From Phorcus lineatus (taxonomy: Eukaryota; Mollusca; Gastropoda; Trochida; Trochidae), in assembly GCA_921293015.1 (NCBI GenBank), contig OV121097.1, positions 16,491,924 through 16,555,923 on the forward strand: a stretch of DNA of 64,000 nt, in the 5' to 3' direction. A model generated the notes under the pieces. It saw only the letters and a list, made by a program, of their open reading frames with translations, was not told where the DNA came from and ran no database searches. The position numbers and the translations under genes are program-made. Below, one piece after another: positions 36,844-50,500 of the stretch (positions within the stretch are counted from its first letter, which is position 1; each line of letters begins with the position of its first letter).

Positions 36844-39479
36844 TTGAATATTCTTTACAGATCCAGAGCGAGAACAATTTGTTTTTTATGTCCAATGGGT
36901 TAATGGTTCAACCTGTTTGATATTTTCACTCATTGTTGACACAGTAATATCACTGTTATTCAAATATACTTCACTGTTCCAAAGAGAGAAGATTTGTTAA
37001 TCTATATCAACTGTGTTGGTATTTGGGTTGTATCTGACATATTTGATAATTCACTTATTTTTCACACAGTCACTGTGAAGATACGTCTCACTGCATTGTT
37101 TAAGTCAAAGAATAACGTAAGTTACACAACATCAGTTTCCATTATAGAGATCCCTCTCTTCAAGTAGTTTGAAAGTTATTTTATATTTTGAAGTTATCCA
37201 TGTAGAAATTCTTATATTCCTACATTTTCAGAACATTTCAAACAAGCACCAAATAATAAAAATGCGGATGTCAATCCATTTACTTCACTGATAGAAACTA
37301 ATCAAAGTATATCCTTGAATGTTAGTTTAGACGGTTGAAAACAGAAAGATCCTTACTAGATTCATAGAAACATTTACATGTTTTCAAAAACATACTTCCA
37401 GAATAGATGTACATTGAACTATTGGTCAGGTCACATGGTGGACCGAAAAAGAGATCTCATCGATTGGAATCCTCGATCTTGGACATATTTCAGTTGGTAT
37501 CCTAAATCTGAAACATGTAATCCAGTCTGATTCCTGTATAATGACTTGTTAAGATGGTGTTCCAATTTTCACTTCATATTGGTTCATCAAATAGATGAGA
37601 TTCAAACAATACTCCTGAAAAAAATCACAATCCTAGCCAAGGTGCATCTTCAGCATGATAATCCTCCAGTTCTTCAGACGACATTCAATACAAACTTAGT
37701 CTACTGTGTCTAGATGATGAATGGGTCACACTTCCAAACACTTAACAAGTCATAAAATATTCCTCTGTAGATTGACTCCCAGTCAAAATCTTTTCTCTCA
37801 AGACCCTCACTCCTGCAAGTCTCACGTCCATAAACCCCTACAAGTATTGAAATCCACTAGAGAATGACAAGTCAAAATCTGCAGTCAATAGAACACTAAG
37901 TTTCTGACCTCTCTATATAAATCAGTAACAATCTCTGAGGAATGGGCCCCGCACTCGACTCTCAGCACTCTATAGACCAATGTGATTCCTGCACAACAGA
38001 TGCAGATTCGTTTAACCCGGCAGATGGTAGTGCCGTTGTGTAACGAGCAGTTCACTTCAATTAAAGATAAACATTCACGGTTAATTGCATTCACAGGTGA
38101 TGCAACATGCACTGTTATTCCAGCGCGTAGCTAAAGAGCAACTGAAGGAACAACCTGAAGTGGATTGAAGGACAAATCCTGTATTCAGAAAAGTGGTCTG
38201 CTTACTGTACCCTCAATTTACTTACAATTATAACCTCTGTCCGCCTGCAGCAATGAAGGAATGACAAGATCAACCATAAGTGATTCCAATGACGTGATCT
38301 CCAATCCAATATAATTGTTAACCTGGGGAAAGTTTCCAATAAGGATGATTATTATGAAAAAGAAAGAGAGAAATATATCACTCCAAACGTGCAGTGGGAA
38401 ATGTACTTTGAGTGACTAACATTCGCTAAAAATCTTCCACAAATCTTGGAGCCACCTTTCAGTATTCCTTGTTCACTTATTCTGATTTGAACTACACCAA
38501 AAATCAATAAGATTAGATAATTTTCCTGGATCCTGATTAATGTTGGGACGACACAAAAGGACCTTGACAATTTAGGATGTCACTGACAGGACAATTATAG
38601 AACGATTGATCATTAATGATCCTTGATGACTGAGGACTCTGTCTAGTTCTGCTTGCCAAGAAATGGACTAGAGAACTGCGGAGGTTGGTGATTTCCTGTC
38701 TTTGATTGGTTTTAGTACTTGATGGATCCCTTGACAAATTGGGCAGAAATTCAATAACATTTCCCCTGTTTCCTGATCATGCACACAGGTTCAAATCATT
38801 TTGAAAACATTTGAATTTGTATAGTGATTACGATAAAGAAACTGATCACTTGAGTGTTTGACAAAAACTGGCACCAGTTTTTTTCTTTTTGTTTTCAGAT
38901 ACTGTCAAGTTCAAATAAATTTGTAAAACTTGATGACATCTCAACATTTGACCAAAGTGAGGTTTAGAATACATCCATTCACTGCACGCTCAACACAAAT
39001 CTTCCTTCATAAATTGAAGAATGCACCACCTGAATGTTAGCTGACCAGGAAGATGTTAACAACACACCCTTTGCTTTCAAACGCAATTCTTTTGTTCACA
39101 TAAGATTTTGACAACTTAAATACAGCACATAACATCCTTGTTCTCGAAATATCACCCTTGTCATGAATTTTCCAACACAACAATTGATAGAATTTTCTTC
39201 TACACACTGTCAACAAGAATAATTCAGGATGTGAAGTTAAGTAAATCTTTTGAACATCAAGAACATGTCATATGAAATTTATTTGAAATTCCATCCAACC
39301 TGTCACAATGGATATATCAGGTATTTGCTTCAAACTCTCCAAAAACAGACTAAATAGACTCCAAGAAGGCAAAGCTTGGTATAAATAAATATATTTTGTC
39401 TCAAGTATAGAACACACACAAGAAATATTTCAAAGCTACACAAAAATAGACTCAAGATGTCTGGTTGTCACTGAACAGT

Positions 39480-40165
39480 CTGTCAAATTCCTTATTATGG
39501 GACACTAGTTCCAACAAGTTCTCTTGGCACATCTGATAGTTCCACATGCACAATGAATATTTCAGGTACTTCCTGGTGTTGGCCAATAGTAGATTTAAGA
39601 ATCTTGGTCCAACATTCAGCAGTCTGTCAAGTCATTATTGTGAGTCACTAGTCCCAACAAGCAACCTTGACAAGTTTTCTTGATAGATCCATTTGATTCT
39701 CCGGCTCCAAGGACACCTGTTGAGATTTCTTTTTCTAATAGTTAATCCCTCAATCTGGATGTATTGAATCCTTAATGTGAGTCACTAGTCCCAACAAGCC
39801 ATCCTAGACGCTTGTTTTCAGCATCGAGCCATGCTACTCACCGGCTCCAAGGAATCTTGATAGAATTTCTCCTCTCAAAATCTACTAATGTCCTACCTGA
39901 CTGTTGATCAATAAGTCCTTTTTGTAAGTCACTAGTCCTAACAAGCAAACCTAAATATAATTTTCCTGTATCAATTCATGTGACTCACCGGCTCCAAGGA
40001 CATTTGTTACAATTTCTCCTCTCACAAGCTACTACTGTCAGACCTGAAAGAAGTCCTTATTGAAAGTCACCAGTTCCTACAAGCACATCTGTGTTCAGTA
40101 TAGATCCATGTGACTGACTCACAGTCTCCAAGGACATCCAATATCATCCTCCTCTCACTAGCGAA
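39480..40165. repeat. Degenerate tandem array, period about 135-146 bp
   Basis: Words gtgagtcactagtcccaaca and ccggctccaaggacatc alternate. The first type starts near 39500 (partial), 39642, 39777, 39923 and 40058; the second lies about 60-90 bp after each. Copies differ at roughly 20-30% of positions by eye. Confidence 0.75.
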
Positions 40166-43100
40166 TGCTTCAATCTGATTTGGAGGAACCCCAAACATGC
40201 TACACATGACACATCTGTTGGTATCAGTGTATCTTCTGACTCAATATCAACATCAACACATCTGATCTTTCTGCGTTTGAATTCTGTCCAAATTTTCTAC
40301 CATGTCTGTGTTCCTCGGTGTCTCACTTACTCATCCCAGATTTCTGTCCAAATTTCAGACTTTGGTTCTCTGCTGCTTGTATTTGGTCTAATTTTGCAAA
40401 AATCTAATCACCTCCTGATCTTCTTTGATATATTGTCGACACTTCTACCAATGTATCTAATTTTACCACTCCTCAGATTTGTTCTCGAGTCTGTAATCTA
40501 TTTTTGTCTGCAGATTGATTTCTGTCTGGGAATTTAGTCTGCAGTTCTTGTTTGTTATCGAATCACTGGATCCACTCAGATGTTTATATTCTTCAACTCT
40601 TTTCCCATACATTCAGGTATGCTAAACTTATCAGTCTGTTCTCTTCAAATGAGCTTTCAGACGTATCACATTCTATTCATAGTCAACGTCCGCGTTTACA
40701 AGTTGGTATTCTCTCGAAGTGAGCTACTAGTCAAATTACACACCCACACTCAAAGGCTGTGATATTTCAAGCCAAAATCAATTTCTAAGTGACGCAACAA
40801 TTCTTGATGACATTTACTATCCAAGGATCGGAAAACTATAATGAGTCGTATCCACTTCCTCCATCTACTGAGAATTTGCTAACCATGTCAACAAATTGGC
40901 AGCTATGTGAAAGAGAACAACATATCCATACTGCAGGTGATTGTCCAATGTTTGTCCTCCCTCCAAGAGGTATGGTCTACATAAAACATATATCCCCAAT
41001 TATTCTCTCCTGGTTGAGATAGGAGTTACATCACACCTACACTATCAACATCGGCTATACAAGAAGTACTCTCATCCTCTCTCCTTATGAGGTGTCAGTT
41101 CACACACATATTGTCAAAATTGACTGTTCAAAAGGTTACAAATATTCTCAATCCTTTTCTCTCCTGTAGAGTTCACAAACACACAGACTGCAAATATTAC
41201 AAATCAGCCTCACTCAATCAATGTGTGACTCATGTGGTTCCCCGGTGCACGTGACCTTCATATAGTAGGCAGTGTTCAATATCACCTCCCTTCACAGTCC
41301 AATGACTGATTGTATAGCCTCCCACAATATCCTATTGTTGCCAATAACAATTACATAAATATCCAGTCACATATTGATTTCCTGATATCGTATCACTTCC
41401 TTGAATTGAAATGGAATTTTGACATTTTTTTCTAAATATCCAATGATTTCCAAATTTGATTGATATTGATTTTCCTTCCAACATGAGAAATGTCAAATAC
41501 TGTTCAAGTTATTTAGACAAACCTCCAGTAATATCCTCCTCGTATGTACATTAACAACTTCCTTCTCCAATAAAACTGACGACAGTAATGTATTTCTCTC
41601 TGCAAAGGATAATTATTCAAACACAATGTTAACACTTTATCGCCACAACACTCCAATTATGAATGCAAGCAAGACCCTATTTATTGCTAAGGTGATCCTA
41701 TTTCGTTACCACGAAAGCATTTGGTTCTCAATTGGTTTTCACTATGCATAATTCCAATCATGAACTTCTTTTCCATTCAATGAATTCAAAACCCCCATTA
41801 GGGAAATATTGAAGTGTTATATTCTTCTCAGACGAGAAAAGCCTGACGAAGAATCGAGAGGTGAGAGGAAATGCTGGAGCTACTGCTAACTGTTGGCCCA
41901 CGCAGTAGCAGTGTACGTGAGAGTCAGTGACTTATATGTGCATTTACTGTTAGCTGTACTCTACCTATCAGTCAATGTGCTCCACAAATGTGCGTCTGCT
42001 TCTGCTTCTGTGCTCACGTCTGCTCTCTAGAAACTGGTAAAGCAGACGGCAGAATGTGATGGGCAGAAAGTTCAAGGAAGGGTGAGGAATACTTCTACAA
42101 GCTTCTTTACACTCATTATATCTAGGGATTTTAGTAATAATTTCTTCATAATTGACATCTTACATTGTAGCCACACTCTCACCTACTTTAAGCTATTAGC
42201 AAGTGAGTGACTTATTGTTTAGAGCTGCTTGGGCAACATTTCAGCGATTTGCAGTGTGTTTAAGTTATTAACCCTCTCACCTCTACAGGCTTATAATTAG
42301 GCCTATGAACACCCTTGTGTGTTTCCGAGGGGTGAAGGACATTAGTTTACAAAACTGCGTTAAAAATAAAAGAATTAACTCTTTTCCTATAAACACTACA
42401 CAATGATAACTATCTCCACATTATTTTGTTTCAATGTTTTCTATCAAATTTGTTCCTATGTGGTTAGTGTGTTCCAATATATAAGAATATCACATTTGTT
42501 AATTATGTGAATGGGATGATAAAGAAAATATTTCATAGATTGCAACTTCATAACTTTTGCTTTCTAAGAAAAAAGAAAAGTTGTCATCCATAAATATTGT
42601 CTCTATTTCTCTTTCAGATTCTAAAATACCACTCAAAGAAGTTAAAAAGGATGTATTTCTAAATACAAGATTTCAATGCCTGAACAGCAATGAAAGATCA
42701 AATTCTTTAAATAATAATTTTGGGAATAGCCCTTAGTTGTCTATGACCTGTACTCCACACAGAGCTAATCTCTCAAACATTTGAATGCATGCAGGAAGTG
42801 TATTAACAAACTCTTTACAGCTTCAATGATCAGATCAGGGTATTCCCCTAAATCCACCAACAATGTCAAGAAAACAACACTAAGGAAATAAATTAGTCTT
42901 AGCAAGAAAATGTTTCCTCAAGCAGGAACAATCATAAAGCTCGCTTGTCAGGAATATACAAATACTGTATTTCCTTGATTACAAACCAGACCTTATATAC
43001 AACTTAGCCTCGAAACAACCCTCGAATCAAACCCGGGGTAAGGCACTGCTTAGCAAAATAGAATCCAAGAGATTTATTTGAGGAACTATATAGTCTAACA

Positions 43101-43618
43101 ATTAGACTCTGAAATGAAAAATGCATCAGTTAATTGAAAATTTTTTAAAATATTAAATGAAAAAAGGAGACTGAAATTTCATCATTTTCAGAAATCAAGC
43201 TTTAAAGTCTTTTTATAGACTTGCTTAGGCTCCTAACTTATTTCAGGGTCTGGCCTACAGACTAGGAAATATGACACGTACATGAAGTCTTGTTGTCACC
43301 AGTGAAGTGATTAAATGTTTAATTCTAAGATTGCCTGTTTGGACACACCCCAGACGTGTCTTTAACTTCTCATTACAGAGACTCAATATTAGTCCAGATA
43401 TGGTACAATATGTACCTAGTAGACCACTTAGTGCATACCTCTCCCTACTACCGGTAGGCATCTGCCAGGATACTATTACCAGATCTAACAGCGATTAACT
43501 AGCTAATTTCAGCCATCAAGGAAGTTTCAGCAGCCATTATGTAATCACTGCATGGAAAGGAAAGTGGTTTGAATAGCATAATTAGCTGAGTAATGACTGT
43601 TGTTGTGACAACAGCAAA

Positions 43619-43786
43619 TTATAAATGATATTTACGGACTTGGGCAACAACCTGTTATGTTTTGCAGGAGATTTGATTTAGTTGTGATAAAGAGAACCAT
43701 GTTATAAATGATATTTAGGATTTGGGCAACAACCTGTTATGTCTAGCAGGAGATTTAGTTGTGATACAGAGAACAATGTTATAAAC
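43619..43786. repeat. Tandem duplication of about 80 bp
   Basis: ttataaatgatattta, gggcaacaacctgttatgt, gcaggagattt and agttgtgata recur at offsets of 83 bp. A third copy begins at 43779 and is truncated. Confidence 0.85.
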
Positions 43787-44108
43787 AATTATTGACACCC
43801 ACATGAACATATATTTCATTACTTTATGATCTCAAAGCACCTGTTATCTACTTTTTTAACATATTTTGAAACCTATGCAATTATCAACGCTAAGCATTTG
43901 GAGTTTCGATGCATTCAAACTCTGTTCAAAAGATTTTCCATTACTAATCTTTGAATTTTTCAACACAAATACTAGCACATTAAAGAAAATAGTTATCAAC
44001 CTTGCCTAAGATAAATAAAATTTTATTTCATTTTGCCCCTGTAAGATACTGCAGTGTAATATTTATACCGAGGTATTAAACTAGTGTAATACTTCTGTGT
44101 GTACTGTA

Positions 44109-44140
44109 TGACGTCACAATAGTGTGACGTAGTGACATCA
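44109..44140. promoter_or_regulatory. CRE-like cluster
   Basis: A palindromic TGACGTCA at 44109-44116 is followed by TGACGTAG at 44125-44132 and TGACATCA at 44133-44140. These match the full and half-site consensus of CREB/ATF factors. It lies inside a RAPGEF1 intron beside a foldback repeat, so it may belong to a mobile element and not be a host enhancer. Confidence 0.35.
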
Positions 44141-44240
44141 TGATGTAAGCACCGCCGTCACAATGGCAGCTATGTCGCAGATACATTAGTTTTGGATCAC
44201 TATCGGCAATCATGCTTGATTTATGAGGGCGAGTAATAAA

Positions 44241-44385
44241 GAGAATACTAACCTTCCTACCATTTAATACTATTTTTATCAAACTCGTGAACGATTTGGT
44301 AATAAAGTTGCTTTCACTCGTTTCATACAAAATCATTAACTCATTAATAAAAATAGTATTAAATGGAAGGTCGTTTAGTATCCTC
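44241..44385. repeat. Foldback element with about 39-bp arms
   Basis: gagaatactaaccttcctac catttaatactatttttat at 44241-44279 pairs with ataaaaatagtattaaatgg aaggtcgtttagtatcctc at 44347-44385, with about 4 mismatches around a 67-nt loop. It is probably the core of a MITE or foldback transposon. Confidence 0.75.
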
Positions 44386-44580
44386 TATAAATCAAATAAA
44401 AAGAAAAGGACTTCTTTTTTTTTTAAAAACACCTCTGCAATCATTTTCACAATCCTTGAACAATTTCACGTATTGACATCATTATTAGACAAAAACAAAG
44501 TAACATCATATCTGAAACAAAGTTTTTTTATAATAATCATCTATACATATTGGTGTTATACTCTACATCCTCAACCTTGT

Positions 44581-44741
44581 GATCATCATCATCATCATCA
44601 TCATCATCATTTACATTATCATTTCATAATTTCTATCATCGTCATCATCTTCATCATTATCATCATCATCAATCTATATCTATTTCATTTAGATCATCAT
44701 CATCATCATCAACATCATCATCATATCAATGTCGCCATCAG

Positions 44742-44772
<31 letters not shown>
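44581..44772. repeat. (ATC)n/(TCA)n microsatellite
   Basis: Interrupted runs of atc/tca triplets, longest at 44582-44611 and 44744-44771. The histidine/isoleucine-rich open frame across it is a by-product of the repeat. Confidence 0.95.
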
Positions 44773-44776
<4 letters not shown>

Positions 44777-45429
44777 CCAAGATTCACTTCTTTTAACAAG
44801 TTCTACCAACAAAATATGTTTTTCATCACCTAAGCGTAAGTCTACATGACTGAGGTGTATCTGAAGATCTGCCTGACGTACCGACAGGTTACATCTGTGT
44901 ATGGGAGAGGTTGTCAGACAACACCTCGTATCATGGCGGTAGGCGAATAAACAAGGACTTCACAAGACAGGATGCCACCTCACTCCTTATGTTGGCAACC
45001 GAGAAGCGAGAAGGATGTGCAACACCCAGGATAAAAAACTCAAACATGGTCAAATTATTTCTTGTTCAATCAAATTCTCTATTTTATGCAATCTGTAGAC
45101 ATACTGAAAGAATTCTTTACTCTGATTGCAGTATCTAAATATACCGATATTGACCAGGGATACTGAGAAATGCATAGAATATTTAAACAGATGTACCTTA
45201 AGGCTTAACAGATTTAGTAATATTACAATTAATCATAGAACTAATTGTCAGGTTCAGAAATGAACAGCTTTTCCAAGATCCGATTCATATCACTTTCTTG
45301 TCAAATTTTACAATACAATTTATATTTGAGGACCGTCTGTGAGTCTAAATGACAGCGAGTGGTCTGAGTGAGAGATGAAGTCTGGAGTATAGATGACAGT
45401 GTGTCTGGTTCAGTGTCCGCCTGTAGAGA

Positions 45430-46570
45430 GACTACACCCAGGAAATGAAGACACGTCTCCCTCTCAGAGGCCTCAATGAACTGGGAGAAACCACTGATGA
45501 ATTGCGTCTGCTCACTGCTCTTTCTCAGATTGCTTTAAGCTTTCCTTACTTAGTGCATGCCAGCTTATACTGTCAACATCTACACTTTTCTTCTGCCAGG
45601 AATCATCAAAAAACCTTCAGTGATCTCTATGAAGAAGAATTGATAGTCCAGGGATACACTATGTCTTTCTGTGTCTACTCCCTGCGACATCTTTTTTTTC
45701 CCTTAATGCTGAACACCTTTCACTCTAATCATCTACACTTAAAAATTGCTACAAAATTTCAAAAAACATTTCACTGATAGTGGTTTCATTGACGTAAGGA
45801 TAACAAATGATGCACTGTGACTGTTCAAACACTTTCCCAGATACTACTAATACTTATTCTGTCATCATTAACACCTTGCTACTTCCAAGAAAGACATGTC
45901 ACTTTTGGTGGTATCTATGGAGAGAGTAAAGCACTGATACACTGATTCTTCATTCACATGTCCTCACATATACACTACTTGTCTACATCATCTTATTTCA
46001 TGAATATATGCCCTCACTGTCATCATTTACATCTAACTACTCCCAGGAAATCTGCTGTATATAAAGAAAGGTAAAGCACTGAAGCACTATGTTAATTCAA
46101 CTGCTCACTAGGATGTTAAACAAAGTGCACATATGAACACAGGTCATCACTTTAACTCTACTACCCAAAGGAACTGTCAAGAAACGTCATTATCATCTTC
46201 AGTGGCCTCAAAGAGCCAGGTTATCAGGTGTCTGTAAAGTCCCCTCAATCATAGTGCGCAAAAAGACTATTACAATGAACACTTACTACTCCTAGGAAAC
46301 GTAAAGAAATATGTTACCTTCAGTGGTCACAATGAGGTAGAGCAAACATACTATGCACAGTGTCTGTCCAATTGTCTTCCTAGATGTAACCCCTAGTGCA
46401 CTTTGAGAGTGTCAACATTTACACTTTACTACTTCTAGGATATGATGGACTCATGTCATCTTCAGTTTTTTCCATAAACTATCACGAAAAACTGCTCAAA
46501 TGCTCTACAAAAAAATAATTTAGTCAATACTGTCATTGCCTACACTAGACTTCACCCAGGAATCTAAAGA
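45430..46570. repeat. Highly degenerate tandem array, period about 117-158 bp
   Basis: A ctactcccaggaaat-like word recurs near 45436, 45594, 45878, 46035, 46152, 46289, 46426 and 46547. It is often preceded by gtcatcatttacatct-like and followed by aagaaa...taaagcactga-like words. Copies are old and divergent, and the boundaries are approximate. Confidence 0.5.
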
Positions 46571-47570
46571 AATTTTACTTCCCATGCTTCAATGCACAAG
46601 GGTAATCATGATTATTCTAAGATGCTTCTTTTATTGTCTCTAGTAAGGATTTACAGGGTGCCATTGCACAAGGTCCTTAGGTAACCTTCTCTGACTAAGG
46701 CAAACTTAATTTGGGGAACTGTTTAAAATGATGCAGCAAAGTCTTGTAACTAAGGTTGATTTGTTCTTCACTGACTTCATCCACACTTTACTTATTCAAG
46801 AACTTGCTAGGACTTATTTCAATTTTTCTGAAGAACCAACAACTGTTCCATTTCATTCCCTTCTCATATACATAACCCAAGATCATAACTAATATTAAAA
46901 GATTTGATAAGTGTCAACATACTTTAACCATAAGTGCTGGTATCATAAAACATAATAATTATCATTTACTTTCCCAATTTCCCAAAGTGCCAAATATATG
47001 ACGATAGGTTTTCTATGACACCTCATAAGCTTCAGCACGTCAATATTTCTATCATTTGGCAAATGCAACTCATAGAAAATTATTTCTCTAATTCTTTAAA
47101 GAATAGAAGTGTAGAATGTATTCCTACAAAAATAACAGATCTCAAAAAAAGATACGGGAATATTCTTATAGGCAAAACAATCTTTTTAATTCGTAAAAGA
47201 GGTTGTCAAACACACAAGGTTTGATAAATCTATGTGAGGCTTTTTTCTATGATTATAGAAAAAAGGGTTAAGTAATATGATGCTTTACCCTTTGAAAATA
47301 ATTTCCAGCATTGACTATTCAACGGCAATTTCAACATTACAAAGATGCTCCATTTCATTTTAAAATGTTTTGAATTTCAAAGAGACAATACCATGTCTAT
47401 ACCAATACCCTAATCTAACAAACTAGCTTACCTGTATCTGTTAAGCTTCTTCATAAAATAACACTATAGATAATGTTTGTGACATGGGACCAAAAATATA
47501 ATGAAATTGGTCCTTTAAGACGATTCAAATTCTATAAAACCTATCACTTTAACGAGACAAAGCGACGTAC

Positions 47571-47588
47571 CTGTCTCTGTTTAGCCAT
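47571..47588 (-). CDS. RAPGEF1: RAPGEF1 alternative first coding exon (47.6 kb), six codons
   Basis: ATG at 47588-47586 in a strong start context (ccgccATGG) encodes MAKQRQ and ends at donor gtacgtcg in phase 0. The upstream sequence is locally GC-richer than its surroundings, as expected for a 5' UTR. Splicing to 34473 would give MAKQRQ|EVDKLQ. The open frame continues upstream to a Met at 47735, but the perfect context favours the downstream ATG. Membership in this gene is inferred from strand, phase and location. Confidence 0.5.
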
Positions 47589-50500
47589 GGCGGAGAAGCC
47601 GATGCAGCAACAGCCCGACCTTTCTTGCTCCTCCGCAACTTTATAAACATAACTCCACAGTCGAATCCGCATCATGCGATCTAACAATCTAGTAGCAACA
47701 CGCCTTGGGCTATTATATTCCTTGCCAGGCACCACAGACCGTTTGAATCATGCCAATAGCTACAAGACCCAGGATTTGGATCATGTGGCCATAAATACAA
47801 GAAAGTTGAAATCAGTGGAAACTAAATCCACAGCTCGGCACCATTCCAGAAAAGTGTTCCTTGATCAATTAATTTGTTTCAGATTTTGTTCATTATAGAA
47901 GCAATATTTTGGCATTCCAGGAACATGATGCTGGACTTTGTATTGGTTTGAATCATTTGTAACACCATAAACATAAGAATATGAGAATTGTTGGAAAACA
48001 AGCTCCAGACCTGTGCATCAATCAAGAAACCAGAGCCCCCTGATTTGATTTGATTACTGAGTCAACACACTTGTGAGATGGTGGTTATCATTTGTGAAAA
48101 TATTTGAGAAATTGAATCCAAAGCTCCTTGCAGTGTTGGTCCAAGACTTCAAGGCACGGTGTTTCAGAGATCATTTCTAATGTCAACAATGGAAGTCATT
48201 GAAGTCTTAATGCTTTGAAGATATGACTTTGAAAGTTTCTTGAATGTTTCAAAACGTGCAAACATCACCAACACATTTCCTCTGAATTCATCCAATTTGA
48301 ATCCATTACTTGATGAAATCACGTTTAGAAAGGAAAAACATTTGTAAATTTTCCCTCAGATAATAAAAGTTATGAATACTAAATAAATCTTTGTCAGGAT
48401 AAAATATCAATATGAAATTACAAAAGTCTTTTCCTCAAAATGAATTTCAACACATGATGAGATGAAATTGAAAATCCTTTCACTGACGACAAACCATCCA
48501 CTTGCAACAAGTTTCAAATTCTGTGTGACAATTACAAACTCTCTTATATATTTCAGAATGTTTGGAGCCAGAAGATAAGGACGTAGACAAACCAGACCGC
48601 TGACTGCAAATACGTCTCAAATAACATAATTTATCAGCTGAGATATTTGCTGGATTTAGATTCCTGCACAATGCTGCATTTATATGCAGCGATATTTTAG
48701 AATCACTTTTCTCAAAATAAACTGGAATGGCTTAACAAGGAAGGGTATGAATGGAAGATACACTATCTTTAAATCTCCTAGACGCCATTTAAGTCTGAAA
48801 AATCCGGATTAAAGCAAAAGGCCAAATTTTGAGCCATTTTCTCAGGTTTCACAGCTAGGTGTTAGGTCTCCTTTACCAAAGTGTAGACATAACGACGCTT
48901 ATCAGCTGACAAAATTTCAACAACATTTTAATGAACATTTTTTAGAATTTTGTTTATATTCTTTATAAGGGTCCTTTGTGGTTTTGTTTTTAACTTGTGT
49001 TTCTTGAACAGGATATGGTGAAGGAAAAGTATTTTTCATAATGTTGACCAATCCTGAATATGAACTGAATGACATTGATTGCATCATGAACAAATACTTA
49101 TCATTACATATAGATATATCTCAAAAGGCAAACGGTTCACACATATTCAAGATGTCATTCATGAGAACTTTTTATAACTTTTAGAATAGAGTTATTTAAA
49201 TCCAAGCGTTTCTAATAAAAACAATGAAATACAATAACAATGAATTATGAAATAATATATTCTGAAATCAACATGATAGTAATTTTGAAAGTTTTTTGAT
49301 AAATCTATCTATTAAGACTAAAAGAATAAAAATAAATTTGTCAATAGTAAAAAGGCATTGAGTCTCAAATAAAGAAAACGGGAACTGATTGTAGAATATA
49401 AGATGTAGAAGCCTCAAAAGATCTAAATTCAAGAGAGCTATACAAACGAAATTGGACAAAATGGTCAGTATCAAACATTATTAAAATGAAAAAAAATATG
49501 TTTCCTCAAAAGTTATTTTTGCTTGGTAACAGACACAATCATCTACATTGACTGGACATTCACACAGTGCAAAGATGACTGGAAGTTTTTGCGGTAACCT
49601 AAATGCAGTGTTAAGAATTGGAGTTTTTTGTTTAGGCAAACCTAAAGGAAATTTAAGTTTCTTTTTCAGGACTTGCATGACCAAATATATGAATAACTCA
49701 TGAAAATGAATGACATGGTCAGATGAACATGATACAACATCATTTTTACTGTTTTTCTGAAAGTTCTTTTTGCTTGACCGCCAATACACAAAACTGGACT
49801 GGTCAAGCACCACCACCAGGTGTCTCTCATCAAGCACCTGAGGATGAGTAGCCGCCATGTTTGACAAGTTTACTGCCTGTTTACACCCTTCTGGACAGGC
49901 TAGCCTCATTCTGGGTGATACAGCCTCTCTCTGGGTGATACTATCTGTCCACAACTACTTTTAGAAGTTGATTTACTTTTGGCCATTACTCCTACCTTCT
50001 TCTACTTGGTACACCTGACGAGAAGTCAAACAATTTGGAAAATCTTAAGTGTGTATTTATGGCAAGAAATGTACCCAACCAGATACAAAACATGCCGGAA
50101 GTAGGAACATTCTGAAATGGAATTTTGCATTAGTCCGGCATATACCATGTTTTTGTATGCAGGTTAAGACAAAAACCTATTTCCTGCAACTTATTGTTTG
50201 TCTAATGTCAAACTAGGGTTCCCAGTCCAGACCAAATAGCTGGAATTCTGGCCACTGGCTTGTATTGTTGCCAGTTGTGTTGTGATCTACTTGTGGTAAA
50301 CATACTTACTACAAGTATTAAACACATGTACTCTAGTCTGCTACAAGTCACAAAATCATTCTATTTTGTCATATTTTTTAACAATGTTTACAATTTGTTT
50401 AAATGGTTCCTTGAACCAATACCTCTCTTACTTTTCTTATGAACTTGAATATTTCTTCTCAATCTATAACACTTTCACACAATCTATTAAATATACAATG

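Larger units (their letters stand above)
36844..47570 (-). other. RAPGEF1: RAPGEF1 5' intron or upstream region between alternative first exons
   Basis: No coding exon is recognisable. It holds a degenerate repeat array (39480-40165), an ~80-bp tandem duplication (43619-43786), a CRE-like cluster (44109-44140), a foldback (44241-44385), an ATC microsatellite (44581-44772) and a second degenerate array (45430-46570). The 41.8-42.3 kb stretch is somewhat less AT-rich, without a clear feature. Confidence 0.6.

Noticed and set aside
44287-44796. 169-codon + strand frame rich in His and Ile
   Set aside because: It is produced by the ATC/TCA microsatellite and the foldback arm; there are no splice or start signals and no coding composition outside the repeat.
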